A stretch of 64,000 bases of DNA, from the NCBI GenBank assembly GCA_050084515.1, contig CM114272.1, positions 33,046,001 to 33,110,000 of the forward strand, given 5' to 3'. The position numbers were made by a program, and so were the translations under genes. The notes below the pieces were generated by a model. That model saw nothing but the letters and a program-made list of their open reading frames with translations, made no database searches and was not told where the DNA came from. Positions 43,329 through 59,974 of this stretch are shown one piece after another; position 1 is the stretch's first letter; the number at the start of each line of letters is the position of its first letter. The stretch comes from Blasia pusilla. Taxonomy: Eukaryota; Marchantiophyta; Marchantiopsida; Blasiales.

Positions 43329-43924
43329 CATTGCCAAGGAGCGACATTGACATTATTGTCAAGTTTCCCATTCTAGTCTCCTACCCAGCACGTGTGAGGG
43401 ATTTCCGAGTATTGGGAAGTTATTTGGGATACTGGGTTTCGTACTGATCTATGGGTTAAGGAGACATAGACCTGTGTGGGATGTCCAGAGTTGAGGATGG
43501 TTTATCGCTGAGATGATGGATCAATTGATTTGCCAAACCACCACGCTTGTTTCCACAACACACGTCTTAGTGACAGAGTGTAGATTGAGTACTACATGTT
43601 TAGTTTGAGAAATTGAGGGATTACTTGCGAGATTGAGAGTGATCGTGTGATAGGGGCATGAGAGCCATCACGGCATCCTTTTGGCATTTTGAGAGGCGAG
43701 GTAGTAGACCTGAGAGTAGCTCTGGAGGGTTTACCCGCAGTGGTGCTAGGTTTCAAGGGTCTCCACGTAAGAGACCACCTCGATCTTCTTCCGTGTCATC
43801 TTCAAACAAGGGGGAACATATAGAGGAGTGTGTTAGTGATCCATCGTACACATTGAGTGGTGCTACCAGTTGGGCCTACGAGATGGACGACCGGGATAGA
43901 GGACCGCATAGGTTTCACCTCTAG
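43329..43924 (+). pseudogene. Leader and gag N-terminus fragment of the DNMT/PHD gypsy family
   Basis: It aligns on the plus strand with copy A 26296-26925: GACATAGACCTGTGTGGGATG near 43465 and AGAGGCGAGGTAGTAGACC near 43690. The open frame 43658-43924 starts with an ATG and reads MRAITASFWHFERRG, giving the likely true gag start for the family (ACG in copy A). Similarity ends at about 43918. Confidence 0.8.
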
Positions 43925-45120
43925 CTCATGGTCCGTCATTGATTCGTCTCTTGGATTTTTGCTTTGACTCGCGGTTTCCTCGGTTCCTCGCCCTTGGTCG
44001 CCATTTGCGAGTCCTCGCTTTCTCATATCTCCTTCTTGTCTCTTGCGTTCCTCCTCAAGCGTCACGGTCTTCCAACTACCTTGAGTTCTTCTCAAACATC
44101 CAGATCTTCTACGAACCCAAGTTCACGCTCATCAAGGATTTGGTTTGATACCACGCGTCGTGCGCCTACTCTTCTTGAAGGTTGATCTTGTTTATGCGGA
44201 AGCGTACGTTCAGTAGGTCACACTCTCAACGTTGATCTGCATCCAAACACGCACTCTGGTTAGTCGGATCAATCAGCAGGCTAACTTTCCGAGTTCTTGT
44301 CTCGGTCTCTCATCAAGCTAGCGCTCAACCTTCCTAGTTTTGCGGTTTACAACACGAGCAAATCTTGCAAGACTTGGGAGAGACTTTGTGGTCGGTTCAG
44401 GAACCTCAAACGACGTTTTGCGCTTGGCAGTTCCAACAGTCCGATGGACATCAAATGATTCCCTTACTGAGACTCGCACGAAGTGAATCTCGGGTTGGAA
44501 TCCAAGTGTGGCGTACAAAGTCCACTCCCTTGGATTAGGTTTGGGTTTCGAGTTCCAAAGCCAAACTCTCATTCCATCCCGTGCCTCTGAGACGCCGTTT
44601 GGTGCTCAAAGTGGGGATTCCTGTTCCAAGAGAGACTCCTCCCTTACTAGTACTTCTAGGGATCTCTCGGATTCCCTACATTTAGGAAAAGACACCTTGG
44701 CCTCTCCAATTGGCCCTCAATCCGATTGCGCTCACAGTCATTTTTGGCCAATATTTGAGTTTATTCTTATGCGTTTCCTAAGATCTTTGGTGCGTTGGAA
44801 GTATCTCAAGATAAGATTTCCAACGTGCTCTTAGTTGTCCCAAAATAATTTTGGGGCTAAATGTTATGGTCCAAAACATAGTCAAATTCCCCAAACGCTA
44901 GTCATGTTCCAAAATTGGTTCTCACCTCTTTGGCAACCAACCTCCCAAGACTCAACTCATCTTAAGTCTTGGCTCGTATTTGGTCTAGGTTTCTTGGAAT
45001 ATTGCCATCACCAGTCGAAGGAGATGGAGGACGTGCAGCCATGCAACGCTCCTTATGCGCATCGATCAGTTGTAGGAAAGGATTGATGCCATGATGATGA
45101 TGAAGTTATAGGCAGGCGCG
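43919..45120. other. Unassigned 1.2 kb between two gypsy fragments
   Basis: This stretch lies where copy A has most of gag (about 1.24 kb), but no similarity to it was seen. It contains open frames on both strands (44318-44572 -, 44508-44834 +) without recognisable domains. It could be a replaced gag of a subfamily or a separate insertion. Confidence 0.4.
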
Positions 45121-45640
45121 GAGCTAAGCGTAGCTAGTGTGGCGCCAGCCTCCCGATCTTACCACAATGTTGGTGAGGATTCTACAAGGATGGGATTTAT
45201 GTGTGGTACGACTCACGTCGAGGCTGCTACGGTGGTGACTTGGGTGCTGTGAGAGTAGCGGAGCCATCGAGATGTGGGGTTGAGATTGATCCACGGGAGG
45301 GAACCGATGGGCGGCAGGTCAGGGTTTCCCTGTCGTTCATATTGTCGGAGGCACTTCATACACCGTCGATGATGCCTCGAAGACCGGTAGTACCACAGGT
45401 GAGGCAAGTGCATGAAAGTCACGAGGAGTTGGAGAGATGACTCCTAAGCCATCTCTGGAGGAGCCAGTGTCGACCATGTTGTTGGAGGTGGCCACTAAGG
45501 TGACCCACACTTCGTTGTTTTCCGCCATAGAGTTGGCAATGTTGGGAGTTGGGCAAGCGGAGGTGTTTCGGCTGGTGGCCACATTTTGTGAGCGTGGAGA
45601 GGTGACTACTTCTCATTCAGATGCGCTCACGGGACTTACA
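45121..45640 (+). pseudogene. Gag-pol linker fragment of the DNMT/PHD gypsy family
   Basis: The plus-strand frames 45201-45440 and 45437-45856 align with copy A 28230-28690, including LSEALHTPSM and LFSAIELAMLGVG. Similarity stops near 45640, before the protease. Probably the same element as the fragments at 43329 and 47816. Confidence 0.7.
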
Positions 45641-46690
45641 TGTGCGTTCACCATTGACGTCAGACCCTCACAACTTCTAAGATCTTTGGGCACACCACCC
45701 TATGCCATTGGCTTAGCTCCATTTTCATCCTCGGGCGTCCTTCTTTCATTGGCGCTCCTACCAACCCGCATCCCTATGGGGTCACTTTCGACCTTGACCT
45801 TCCTCGCTCTTGCTAGCCCCATTCGGGCACGCGGCCCTACACGGGCCCTGTCCTGAATCCCTGGCTTGCGTGATCCCAAGCCCCATCCCAATTCCGCCTG
45901 ATCCTTGCAACTCCTCGTATCCGTTTAGACCTAAACAAATACCTTATGGATGACCATGACCTAACCCTAACCTAGGCGGCTATGACTTGGCCCTCCTCCT
46001 GGCGGTTGCAGCTCTCAAAGCTGCTCTTCTCTTCCTCTTTCCCGACACTCTTTCCGTTTCTTGACAATGCTCACTCGCATATACTTGCCTCCCCACCATA
46101 CGTTACACTCTACTACTGTATCTATCAACCCGCGCCAACGAGATCTTCCAAAATTAGACAATGCTTATGCGCACAACCTTCTGAACAGAAAACAACACAC
46201 AAAAATGCCAAGCAACTCCAGGGGCTGCCCGACCGAGGCAATTCCCTTCTCTAGCTGCAAACAACAAATTTTCTACCCCCTCGGATCTTGCTCATGTAAA
46301 ATCACGAGTAGTTAAAATGGCTCACCCGGCCTAAAACTCCACTCATCTATCTACATCCGCATATTGAACCACATCCATCCTCTACTATGAGGGAATCCGG
46401 ACGCTGGCACCCTAACTCCTACACACCCACACACGTCTATGCAATAGAGGCGTTCCTAAGGTTCGACATGAGAAAGATGGCATGAGAAAGCCATCTCTCT
46501 CACTCTTATACCCTTGGGAAGAGCTACAAAGCTCTTCTCCCAAAAATAGCCCTACCAACCGTAACTTGCGTGCACATGTTACCGGGTGACCGCAAATCTC
46601 TTCCCCAACTCGGACGTGAAGACAATTCCTCCTATGAGTAAGTTGTACTTCTCTTGTACTGACACTATTCAAACCTCCTTAATATGCGTT
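45641..46690. other. Unassigned stretch between gypsy fragments
   Basis: No recognisable domain. The part nearest 46690 is probably leader or gag of the minus-strand element whose LTR lies at 46900-47815, but I could not align it. A short CTAACCCTAACC word near 45960 is too short to be telomeric. Confidence 0.4.
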
Positions 46691-47815
46691 GCAGATCCGC
46701 GGTACAGTGTGGCACGACACTTGATAATGGGATGCGGCACTCCGCGGCATACCCTCCTCAATCAGCAACACACACACTCTGCTCCTTAGTGAGGGAGGAG
46801 CTCCGTGATTGAGATGTTACAGTGCGGCCACGAACGGCATGGCGCGGCAATCGGCGGCGCGTTGCATCTTCCGACACCACGACACGATACTCGATCGTCG
46901 TCAAGCGGCTACCAATCACAACATAGCAGAATAAAATAAAAACTCAAATACCATAATCCGAAGTCACCTGCCATCACTCGTTGATGATGAAACTATAGTG
47001 ACGGTGGCGTCCACTCCGCGCTGACTTCTCCCAAAGAAAATGTGAATCGTATGAAAATACAAATCAGCAAGCTACATGGTGCTCTCGAGAGCACCCACAT
47101 GGGGCAACATGCCCCCATACTCAATCCCTATCAGAAATTGGGCAACGCTTCCGTGCGCCATTCTCTCACACAACAAATTGGCACACAAACGTCAAAAAAG
47201 TGTGGCTCTTGCTCCCATGAGCACTCCCATGAGCCATGAAGCGGGGAACACATTCCCCAACCTGCACCAAACTACAACCAACCAGCGAGATCCCCCATGA
47301 AGCTCACTCACCCTCTCGTTCTCTCATTGTAAAATAAGGTGAAATCTCTCTCACAACACCATAACTCTCACATGTGTGCACTCTCACATGTCTCTCTCAA
47401 TCTCAAACCAAACCCACTCTTCCAATGAGATGCTTGGGTTACACTCACAAGGCAAGGGATCATATCTCCGCCGGCTTGTGTCAAGAGATTCAACAAAGAA
47501 AGAATGAGCTCTCAAGCTCCCTCTCCTTGAGGTAAACCCTTCCCCTCTCCCAAACTCTCTCCATGGTAACCTATGCTCCCAAGTCACCTGCTTGGATCTT
47601 CCCAAAATAGAAATTATACCATATGCTCAAAATGGTACTTACCTAAAATAGTATATTCTTCAATATGACTCCAAATGAGCTGAAACGAAGGGAAAACCTA
47701 CTCTCTCAGGTTTCCCGGGGCCTCAGCGACTCATCCTCAACCTTGTGAGCCTATCTTCCACTACTCGTGAAGGTGCTCTACTAGATCTCATCGATCTATC
47801 CTAAAAGACGTGACA
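46691..47815 (-). mobile_element. LTR and leader of another minus-strand copy of the gypsy family
   Basis: On the minus strand it starts TGTCACGTCTTTTAGGATAG at 47815 and follows the LTR body down to about 47336. It then continues through a further several hundred bases shared with 55040-55440, and reaches the GATTGAGGAGGGTATGCC leader word (46742-46765) also found in copy A near 26105. The LTR here has no ~140-bp terminal segment. Its outer end abuts plus-strand integrase sequence exactly, so it probably inserted into that element. Confidence 0.65.
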
Positions 47816-48584
47816 AATCCTATAGCGAGCCAAACGATTTCGGTGGGAGAGGATACATGTGTTTCGAGATTGGGAGAATGGTTGAGTATGTGTGGTGCCT
47901 CATCCTTCACAGACAAGAGGTTTGTTGTGTCATCCCCACGAGGAGTTGGGTGATTTTAGAGTGAAGCAGAATTATAGTTTGCTCCTTATTCAATATTGGT
48001 AGCAAGGCATGTAGACGGACGTTGAGGAGTTTGTTGCTAGGTGCATGGTTTGTGTTTGAGTCATGGCATCTTTCAATGCTCCGACTCCACACTTGCATCC
48101 AGTTCCAATCATGTGTTCAGGTTATAGATGGAGTTTGGATTTTGGAGGAACTTTACCTTTGACGGAGCGCCATAGTCCTTATGTGTTGGTAATGGTCGAG
48201 CACTTCTCGAAGTGGATAGAGTTGGTTGAATTGCCTGACAAAGCAACTTATGGAGTCGCGGATGCCTTCCTAGATCGAGTGATGAGTCATAAGGATGCAA
48301 GCATGTTCTTAGAGGGCTAAGTTATTTCGGAGAGTGATGTCCATGGCGTTTGAGAACTTCGTGATTGCACATCATTGGGATACCTTGAGGTATGCGACTT
48401 TTTGGGGAGGTGGTAATCAACCTTCTATCTGGAGGTTTCATCAGCGAGACTTAGTCTTCTTGTAGTAGACGACACCCACAACTTTGGATGTTATTGCAGG
48501 ACGCACTATCTTGAGAGTGCGTGAGAATTACCATCTGGTTTTTTCTTATTGGAGGGACGCGATGGTATGGTTTGGAAGGATTAA
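47816..48584 (+). pseudogene. Integrase fragment of a third copy, with internal deletion
   Basis: The plus strand aligns with copy A from 32566: the RFRWERIHVF-like linker, the zinc-binding segment, then WSLDFGGTLPLTERHSPYV and HFSKWIELVELPDKAT (48063-48320). Near 48290-48300 it jumps to the equivalent of about 33411 (ASMFLEG). About 360 bp with the second Asp and the Glu of the DDE triad are therefore missing. The tail continues through a WRFHQRDLVFL-like segment toward the PHD finger. Confidence 0.8.
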
Positions 48585-48809
48585 ATGCGTAATTGTGCGC
48601 CATGTGAACTTCCAACCATTGACGGTTCAGTTGATCCGAGCTTAGCAAAAGTTTGTGCATGCTTAGGATGTATGTTGTGTAGTTCCGCCCGTGGTGCAGC
48701 CACTATGCTAGTATGTGATGGATGTTCGAGAGGATGGCATATGGCATGTTTGACGCCACCTCTCATTAGCGTTCATCGGCAACGATGGATGTGCCTCATA
48801 TGTACATAG
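48585..48809 (+). pseudogene. PHD finger of the third copy, all eight zinc ligands present
   Basis: 74-codon open frame. The PHD pattern is C29-x2-C32, C44-x2-C47, H52-x2-C55, C70-x2-C73, the full C4HC3 set, with the typical DGCSRGWHMACLTPPL centre and a Trp two residues before the last Cys pair. It is the best evidence that the family consensus is a true PHD finger. It is followed by the usual 3' non-coding segment and LTR. Its integrase is deleted, so this is a fossil despite the intact finger. Confidence 0.88.
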
Positions 48810-48991
48810 AGTAGGTTTTCCTATATTCCCACTTGTATCTCTAATATGGATGACAAGAAGACAAATAACGACGAGGCAACATGAGCGCCCGCCATTTTTT
48901 CTCTTAGCGTCTGAGAGATGTACGTCATGGTAGGTAGGGATAGATGTCTATCTAGAGTTAGAGGGATCTAACCACAAGCTAGGAGGGCGAT

Positions 48992-49726
48992 TGGAGATAT
49001 TTTGGTACTTGTTGTCTCGTTGTTTGGATACGATGAGTTAGCATGGGATTATGTGTATGTTCGGTGACAGCGATGTATCTTGTGTAGGGATGTGTATACA
49101 CACGATAATTATCACGTCTTTTAAGATATATCCGCGAGATTGAGTAGAGCTCCTTTAGAGATACTGGAAGATAGCCTCTAGAGGTCAAGGATGGCCTGAT
49201 GAAGCCACGGGTAGCGTGCGAGAGGAGGTTTCCCCTTCGTTTTAGCTCATTTGGAGCCATATTGAGGAACTTACTATTTCAAGTAACTTATTGTTTATGG
49301 TATAGTTGATTTCTTCTTTGGGAAGTGGCATGTCAAGAGCCAAAGAGATGATTTACGAGCATAGGTTACCAAGGAGAGAGCTTGGGAGAGGGAAGGGGAT
49401 ATAACTCCAAGAGAGAGAGTTTGAAAGCTTACTCTTTCTTTGTTGAACCTCTAGACATGAGGCAACAAAGGTATGGTCCTCTTTGCCTAACATGTGTTAC
49501 CCAAGCCTCTCAATAGAGAGTGGTTTTGGTTTAACATGAGAGAGAATGCACACCATGGAGAGCTTGCTGTGAGATGTTAAGAGAGATGTGATCGATTTAT
49601 TATAAATATTTTGGTACTTCTTGTCTTGTTGTTTGGAGGCCATGAGATGACATGGGATTATGTATATTTGTGTGTATGTTCGATCATAGTGATGTATGTT
49701 GTGTAACGATGTGTATGCGCACGACA
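48992..49726 (+). repeat. 3' LTR of the third copy
   Basis: 735 bp, TGGAGATATTTTGGTACTTG to GCGCACGACA, with the ~120-140-bp segment at both ends (48992-49110, about 49604-49726). It follows the PHD codons and the GAGTTAGAGGGATCTAACCA word. Confidence 0.8.
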
Positions 49727-49836
49727 TTCTGCTGAAGTCTATTCTCAACTAAAACCAGTCTTGCTCTTGATGGGGATGAGACCTGTAGTCATTACTTGCA
49801 CACAAACAAGGCAACAACATCACTTATTATAGTTTT

Positions 49837-49838
<2 letters not shown>

Positions 49839-49905
<67 letters not shown>
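49839..49905 (+). repeat. (CT)n microsatellite, 67 bp
   Basis: Pure CT run followed by ACTCTCTCACACACACAC, a compound CT/CA tract. Confidence 0.95.
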
Positions 49906-53700
<3,795 letters not shown>

Positions 53701-53718
53701 ATGGAAGTCTTGGATGAT

Positions 53719-54330
53719 CTACAACTTCTTAATCCGTATCCCTTTGTGGTTCCTCCGTAAGTGTGCAAAGAACTCAACTACAAGGTTCAACTCGAAACGA
53801 ACCCGAGTGGATGATGACATTCCTTCTGTCCCACTTACCCTTCCATGAAGTTGACAAGTGGTAGAGGAAGTAACCTCCCCTAGCTCCTCCTCACCTGAAA
53901 ATGAATGAGTCCATTGCATATTTTGTGGGTAATAGTAGAGTCTCTAGGCCTCGATTTTGGGTACATACCTCTGGGGAAAACCATGCTAACCGTCTATGGA
54001 TACCTCCTATGGATGCTCAAACATCCCGTTCTATGCTTTGAAAGGGTTCAACTCCCTGTCGGACTCCTTGGAGTTCCTAGCCATATGTGAGTCGCAACAA
54101 CTCCTAAACTACGCAATAAAGTCTTTTAGCTCTATGATATCCACAACTCTCAAAACCTACGGGATCCTCTATCCCCGTCATCCATTTGGTACATCCAAAC
54201 GCATACAGTAGGACCATTCACTATGTGTGGTGATGGACTAACAAAATCCTCTATGCCCTCTTCTTGTTACGAGGACAACACATAAGCGGGTCAAGGTGCA
54301 ACACTCGATGATGGGTCGCAATATTGCTCT
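53719..54330 (-). pseudogene. gag fragment of a further minus-strand copy of the gypsy family
   Basis: The minus strand aligns with copy A gag. The frame 53719-53919 reads EELGEVTSSTTCQ, STRVRFELNLVVEFFAHLR and GIRIKKL, matching EEESREATSSSTS, PRFNPEVEFFAELR and GVWTEKL. Upstream, 53996-54211 matches the antisense of copy A 26760-27055. It stops near 53700. Confidence 0.8.
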
Positions 54331-55030
54331 ATGATCAATATGGTGTGGTACAACCATGAGAGACTTGGCGTGACAATCAACATTGCGTTGTGGCTATGGG
54401 TGTCACGGCACCGTACTCAATTGTATTGGTGATCCAAGATTTACGGGGCTCAGTGGAGTATAAGCCAAATTTGAGATAATTTGAGTCAGTTGATCTTTGG
54501 TTTAAGATGTTAGTAGAGTGGGAAAAAATAAATTCATTTTTAATAAGTTTAAAATAGAGCTATGTTTTCCCATATGTGATATAATATTATTACCATTGAT
54601 CTTTATCGACCATTTAGCATTCAACCATCGTCATATCTTTGACGACCGTCAACTATTGCTTGTTGCTACTTAAGTGTAATCCATGGATGAGGTTGAGTTT
54701 TGAAGAATGACTTGTAGCCACTAAATAAGGTTTTCATTTGACTTCACCCTCAAATAATTTTTTCCCTTGCCTCATGCATTAAGATAAAATGATTTTAACT
54801 ATTTTCTATCCCTCAACCAATATTTTTTTCTTTTTTCTATCCCTCATCTAGTAATTTTACCAAAATTCTTGAAATTGCTCCTTCCTTCACCATTTGGCTA
54901 TGGAAGCCTGCAAAAATTGATAGAACTTTCATAAGATGTCCAAGTTGTGCATAGTTTCTTTGAGACCGTGCAAAACTTTCCGCTTTATGATGTAATTAAA
55001 TAATTTTCCCCGTCTAATCTTCATTTGCAA
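54331..55030. other. Probable degenerate leader between gag fragment and LTR
   Basis: It lies between a minus-strand gag fragment and a minus-strand LTR of the same family, where a leader is expected. It is AT-rich and too diverged to align in detail. Confidence 0.4.
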
Positions 55031-55039
55031 TAGGCGGTG

Positions 55040-56224
55040 ACTGTTGTGTTGGAACCTTCTCTCATACGAAAAAATCGATAATGCTTCCTTGCTAGTTTAT
55101 CCCATAGAAAATTTCCAACATGTAGAAACACAAACCAAAAAGCTACAATGTGCTCCCAATAGCACTAGCGTGGAACACGTTGCACCCATACTCAATTCCC
55201 ATCATAATTTGGGAAGCGCTTCTACGTGATGCTTTTCCATATGAAAAGCTGCAAAAGAACACTCAAATGACATTTCTTGCTCTCGTGAGCCATCAAGCAG
55301 GAAATAGAGTCCCCAACCTGAGAACACAGGAGAAAATACCAAGCTTCTGCATTATAGAGCTCTCGATCTCTTGTTCTCTATTTGTAAATGAGGGATCTTT
55401 CAATTGCAAATGCCTCTCTCGATTTGCATAGAACTATATTTTGATCTCATGTCAAACCAAAACCACTCTCATAATAAGAGGCTTGGGTTACTAAGACGCC
55501 ATGCCAATAGGTTCAACAAAGAGAGAATACGCTCCAAAGCTCTCTCTCTCCTTGGGTATAACTCCGTGCCTCTCCTAAGATCTCACCATTGTAACCTACG
55601 ATTACAAGGCACCTTGCTTGGTTGTTGACCTACTGTAGGGGACGAAAGGTCACTTCCCAAAGTATAAAGTTGAGGCTACTCATAACAATAATTTGCACGA
55701 AATAGTAAAGTTCTCGATATAGCTCCCAATTATAACTCTCAAACTCATTAGACCGCTCTAGAGTTGCTCGAAGGTAGAATGTCTTTACTAACCTCTCCTC
55801 TTCTTAGCTTAGAGATAGGTACAATGAAGACACATTAGCTCAACCCATTCTTATACCACGTATCATATTCTCATAGCATAAGAGAATCTTTTTTGGACTT
55901 TAATGTCCCTATGTCATGTTATCATTTATATCCCCAACCTGAATGTTATCTTACTTTTCACCAACCTATGACCTCACTCTCATCTTTATTTCATGTTCTT
56001 TGTCTTTTCTCTTTTTGGCTGATTATTTTTCCACTTATGCGTCAGATATCATGGACTCTAACTTTACTATGACTAACAATGAGGCGAAAAAAAGGCAAAG
56101 TTGATTTCTCGTGCTACCTAGGCACACAGGCTGAATAGATCATCTTCAATTTGTTAGGTTGTCGTACAATATTCTCGAAGACGCTCTATCGTAAACTCAT
56201 CAATCCATCCTAAAAGATGTCTGA
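55040..56224 (-). repeat. Diverged LTR of the DNMT/PHD gypsy family, interrupted by a solo LTR
   Basis: Minus-strand landmarks: CATCTTTTAGGATGGATTGA (56206-56224), the AGCTCATTTGG-like GGCTTGGGTTACT block (55480-55490), TTGAACCTATTGGCATGGCG (55498-55518), and a tail from 55440 to 55040 shared with 46,990-47,330. The LTR is split by the chromovirus LTR at 55731-56078. Confidence 0.65.
55731..56078 (-). repeat. Solo chromovirus LTR nested in the gypsy LTR
   Basis: It aligns over its length with 22480-22832: ACTCTCAA.CTCAT.AGACC.CTCTAGAGTTGCTC at one end and CTATGACTAACA at the other. Host LTR sequence resumes on both sides, and no internal region is present. A target duplication is not clear after divergence. 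Confidence 0.75.
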
Positions 56225-56659
56225 TGTTATTTTTCATATAAATCATCACGTTAATTCAAATATTATAAATTTTTATAGCATTACCATGCTTTTAGTTGGT
56301 TAGGCTATGCACTTGCTTTGCCTTATTTTCTTCATTTATGAATGATATCAATCTTCTCTACTTGCTCCCAATTGCAATCATCTTATATTATATTTTCTTT
56401 CAATGTAGCACTCAAGCTAGTCATTCATTGGGTTGATGGTGAGTTTCTTTAGACATTTAGTTGTGAGCAAATAGACTATTGTCGTATGAAAGACACCACC
56501 AAGGTCAAGCTCCATATGTGGTTAAGAACAACACTGCACATATCCACTTCATATACGATTTTGCATTATTACGAATATGGATCTTTGGAATAGTTCCTCT
56601 ACATGTGTACTGACAAGTTTTTTAAAGATTTAATCAAGTGCAACAATAGTCCTACCGCT

Positions 56660-56771
<112 letters not shown>

Positions 56772-59700
56772 ACACACTCATGTAGCAAGTGTTGTCTACA
56801 AAACAACACTTGAAATATGCAAAGATACGAGTTGCAAACTTTTTCAAAAGTATTGCCACTTTAAGTGAAGAGGATCTTGCCTATAAGAGATTGCAATTAA
56901 ATGCATGCCATGTTTCTAGTCTCGAAGATAGGTTGCAGGTCTAGAAAACAATAAACTGAATCCAGTTCTGAGAACTACTCTAACGTCTTATTGTAGTATA
57001 TACATCTAGCCATGTACATTTTATTGAACCTTTTACACAACGTATGCATTATTGACTCTTTACTCGATTCTATATTTTTATAAGATTTGCATGTTCTTGC
57101 AGACATTTAGATTCATTGTTATTTGCCTATTTCTTCTCAAGGATTTGTTTGGTATCATTAGTGATGCTCTCTTATGAAATGTATTGCCTTTCCTCTACCT
57201 ATTTTCCCCAACAAAAATTGAAGCATCATACTTAATTATACCTTTAGAGATCGGCTTTTTAATCTACAATACATAAGAACATCATTGGGATATAATTGCA
57301 TAAGTGATGCCAACCATATCTTCAAACAAATGTTTTAAATTACAAACTGATATCTTACCTCTACTAAAAAATCACCCTTTCATTAAATAAAGTGACACTC
57401 TTTTATTGCAATTAGCCAATTTGATTCGTGGTGTTGCCTATGTTCTTATGTTATTCCATCTCCACTTCAAATTAATTCTAGGTTCAACCTCCCTCTTTTT
57501 TCAACATGGTTATTGTTATTAATTAGGGATATGCTTGTGCTATGTACAGATTAATTTTTGGAGTAGTAACAAAGTTTTGGAATAAAAAGCACAAAGTCAA
57601 CCAATAGAGGTTTCACCATAGAGAAATGCATCTTCTAACAATGAAGACTAGTAGGTACTCATGTGATGCACATGAGAGGCTCACAATAGGTAATTTGAAT
57701 TATCCATCATAAGGCCCCTTGATTGACCCAAAATCTACCCCATAGATTCCAAACGGACCCCAAACTTCACTAGCATTAGAAGTTGACTCGAAACGATGAA
57801 GGACACACATGAAGATGTGGGTGGATAAGAATAACATATGAGAGAAGTTTGAAAATCAAAGAGGCGCTTTGCAATAATAATACACACTAGTAAACAATCC
57901 ATGTCATGCATATGAGTGAAGGGACTAACCATTTTTATGCCCGCTCATCAAAGTTGAAAAGAAAGATGTTTGCATCAGGAAGATACTTTTCAAGAATAGC
58001 TAGTAAGATGCATGTGGCATATACACGTATATAAAAATGGATACATTTTTATATCAAATTATCATTGTATGTAATAATTTATTTATTTTTTATTTCAATA
58101 AAAAAATTATAATCTTTTTGGGATAAAATAAAAATGAGTTTGTTGGAATAAGTATTATTACCCATCATTGAGATGCCTGCTTTTGCATGCAAATTTTTAA
58201 TAACTATACTTTTTAATTCATAAATTGAATGGATACTTTTTTTTCTTAAATTTGGAAGGAATAATAAGATTCGACTCTTCTTGATAACTTAATCATTAGA
58301 TTAAAGAGAAAATAACACTTCACTCCCCCAAATAATTTAAACTTTCCATAAAATTTTAAACAATACTCCCCCCCGCCTCCCCCTCCCACATTCACTAAAT
58401 TCTTTGTTAATTTTCATTCATAAACTAATTTCACACTTCCATTCATTTTCCCTCTCTAAAATAACAGACATGAATTAAGAAATAACAAATTATAAACTTG
58501 TTGCTATATATCTTATTATCTCTTTATTTTATTTTATTTTGCATATGATATGAACAACCATAAGATAGAAGAATATTATCATTGGACAATGTCATTATAG
58601 TCCCTACAATATGTGAGCCCAAAGTGTAGAGGCAAAAGATCTAGAACACAAGTTATTTTGCAATATTCTCAACCCTCTAATTATAAATTTTGACGGTCAA
58701 ATGGATTAAGATAATTTATGCCTTTTTCCAATCAATTATTCCCCCATTTTAGTATTAATGCTCTCCCCTCCCTATACCATTTTTTTTCTTTTCCACACCG
58801 TGTTCAACCCCGTTTGTTTATTTTTTCCTCGTTGTGTTACTGGAAGCTCTACCCCTAATTTCTTCGTGAATATTTGTTACAAATCATGAAGAGCCCCTTG
58901 GACAGTCCAACACCTTCGAAGATGTGCAGACTTGCACAAGATAGAGTTAGCCCAAGCCACGTCATGGGCCAACGAAGACTTCGTACACTATAATTGAATA
59001 CCTAACCTAGCAAATGGACCTAATGCGAGCTAGTCCAACGAGAGCCTCGACCGTAAAAATGTGACATGGACGCTAAGTGTGGTGTTGAATCCTCTCCTTT
59101 GCTAGATGAAAAAGATGGGACATATGGCTGTCCCTAAGAAGGAAAAAAATTGAAGGCCTACTTCTAGAGGCGTAATTAATTTTTGAAGTAAAACCTACAA
59201 TAGAGCCGATGAGGTTAGAGAAATCTTGCTCCCCTTTGACACAAATCTTTTAAAGTGCATGTCTTTCTAATGTTGACACTTGTTAGATTCTAAAATGAAT
59301 TACATTTAAAGCTCAATTAAATTGAGAAAAACAATAAATCATTCCCCTCACCATCATACTAGTCAATTTTGTGCTAAAATGCGAAGATTGAAAAATAAAT
59401 CCAGTATGCGGGCCGAGTTTGGGTTTTTTAAGAGTGTTTAGGAAGATAGTTCTGAGAATACAATGGGAAGAAAAAGGGCAAAGAATAAAATGATCTCTAA
59501 CAAATGTAGCAAAAAAAAGTCATCCGTATGAACTTGCAATGGCAGTAAACTCTAAGAATACACACCTACACATCAAGCAAGCATGAGCATTTTTATCGGC
59601 ATGCATCTTTCGTTTCCATCTCCGTTCAACTTCAAGATTTTCCAAAGTTAGGTGTTGTTGACTTCATTTTGTTTTATTCTTATTCTTAGATTCGATATTG

Positions 59701-59943
59701 TGTCAATTTGTCTGAAATTTGCTACATGGTGTACTGTTTATCTTTCCTTCTGCTCACCTTGCATGATGAGTTTTCATTCTTGAGGTTTGCTTCTTTGAGC
59801 AGTCCTTCATCTCTCTTGGTGCACTCATTGGGCTCTTAGAGCTCGGTATGACTTTAGGGTAGCAACCTGCTTCTTTGTTACACGCATTTCAGTCCCCACG
59901 TGTATTCAAGGGCAAGCGAGGTAATTTAGTGTTACACTCATGC

Positions 59944-59946
<3 letters not shown>

Positions 59947-59974
<28 letters not shown>
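59947..59974 (+). repeat. (CT)14 microsatellite
   Basis: 28-bp perfect CT run. Confidence 0.95.

Noticed and set aside
45955-45980. CTAACCCTAACC word resembling plant telomere repeat
   Set aside because: Fewer than two full units; far too short for an interstitial telomere tract.
24395-49726. CRISPR-like or satellite array
   Set aside because: The repeated blocks are LTRs and element pieces of unequal spacing and orientation, not short regular repeats with spacers.
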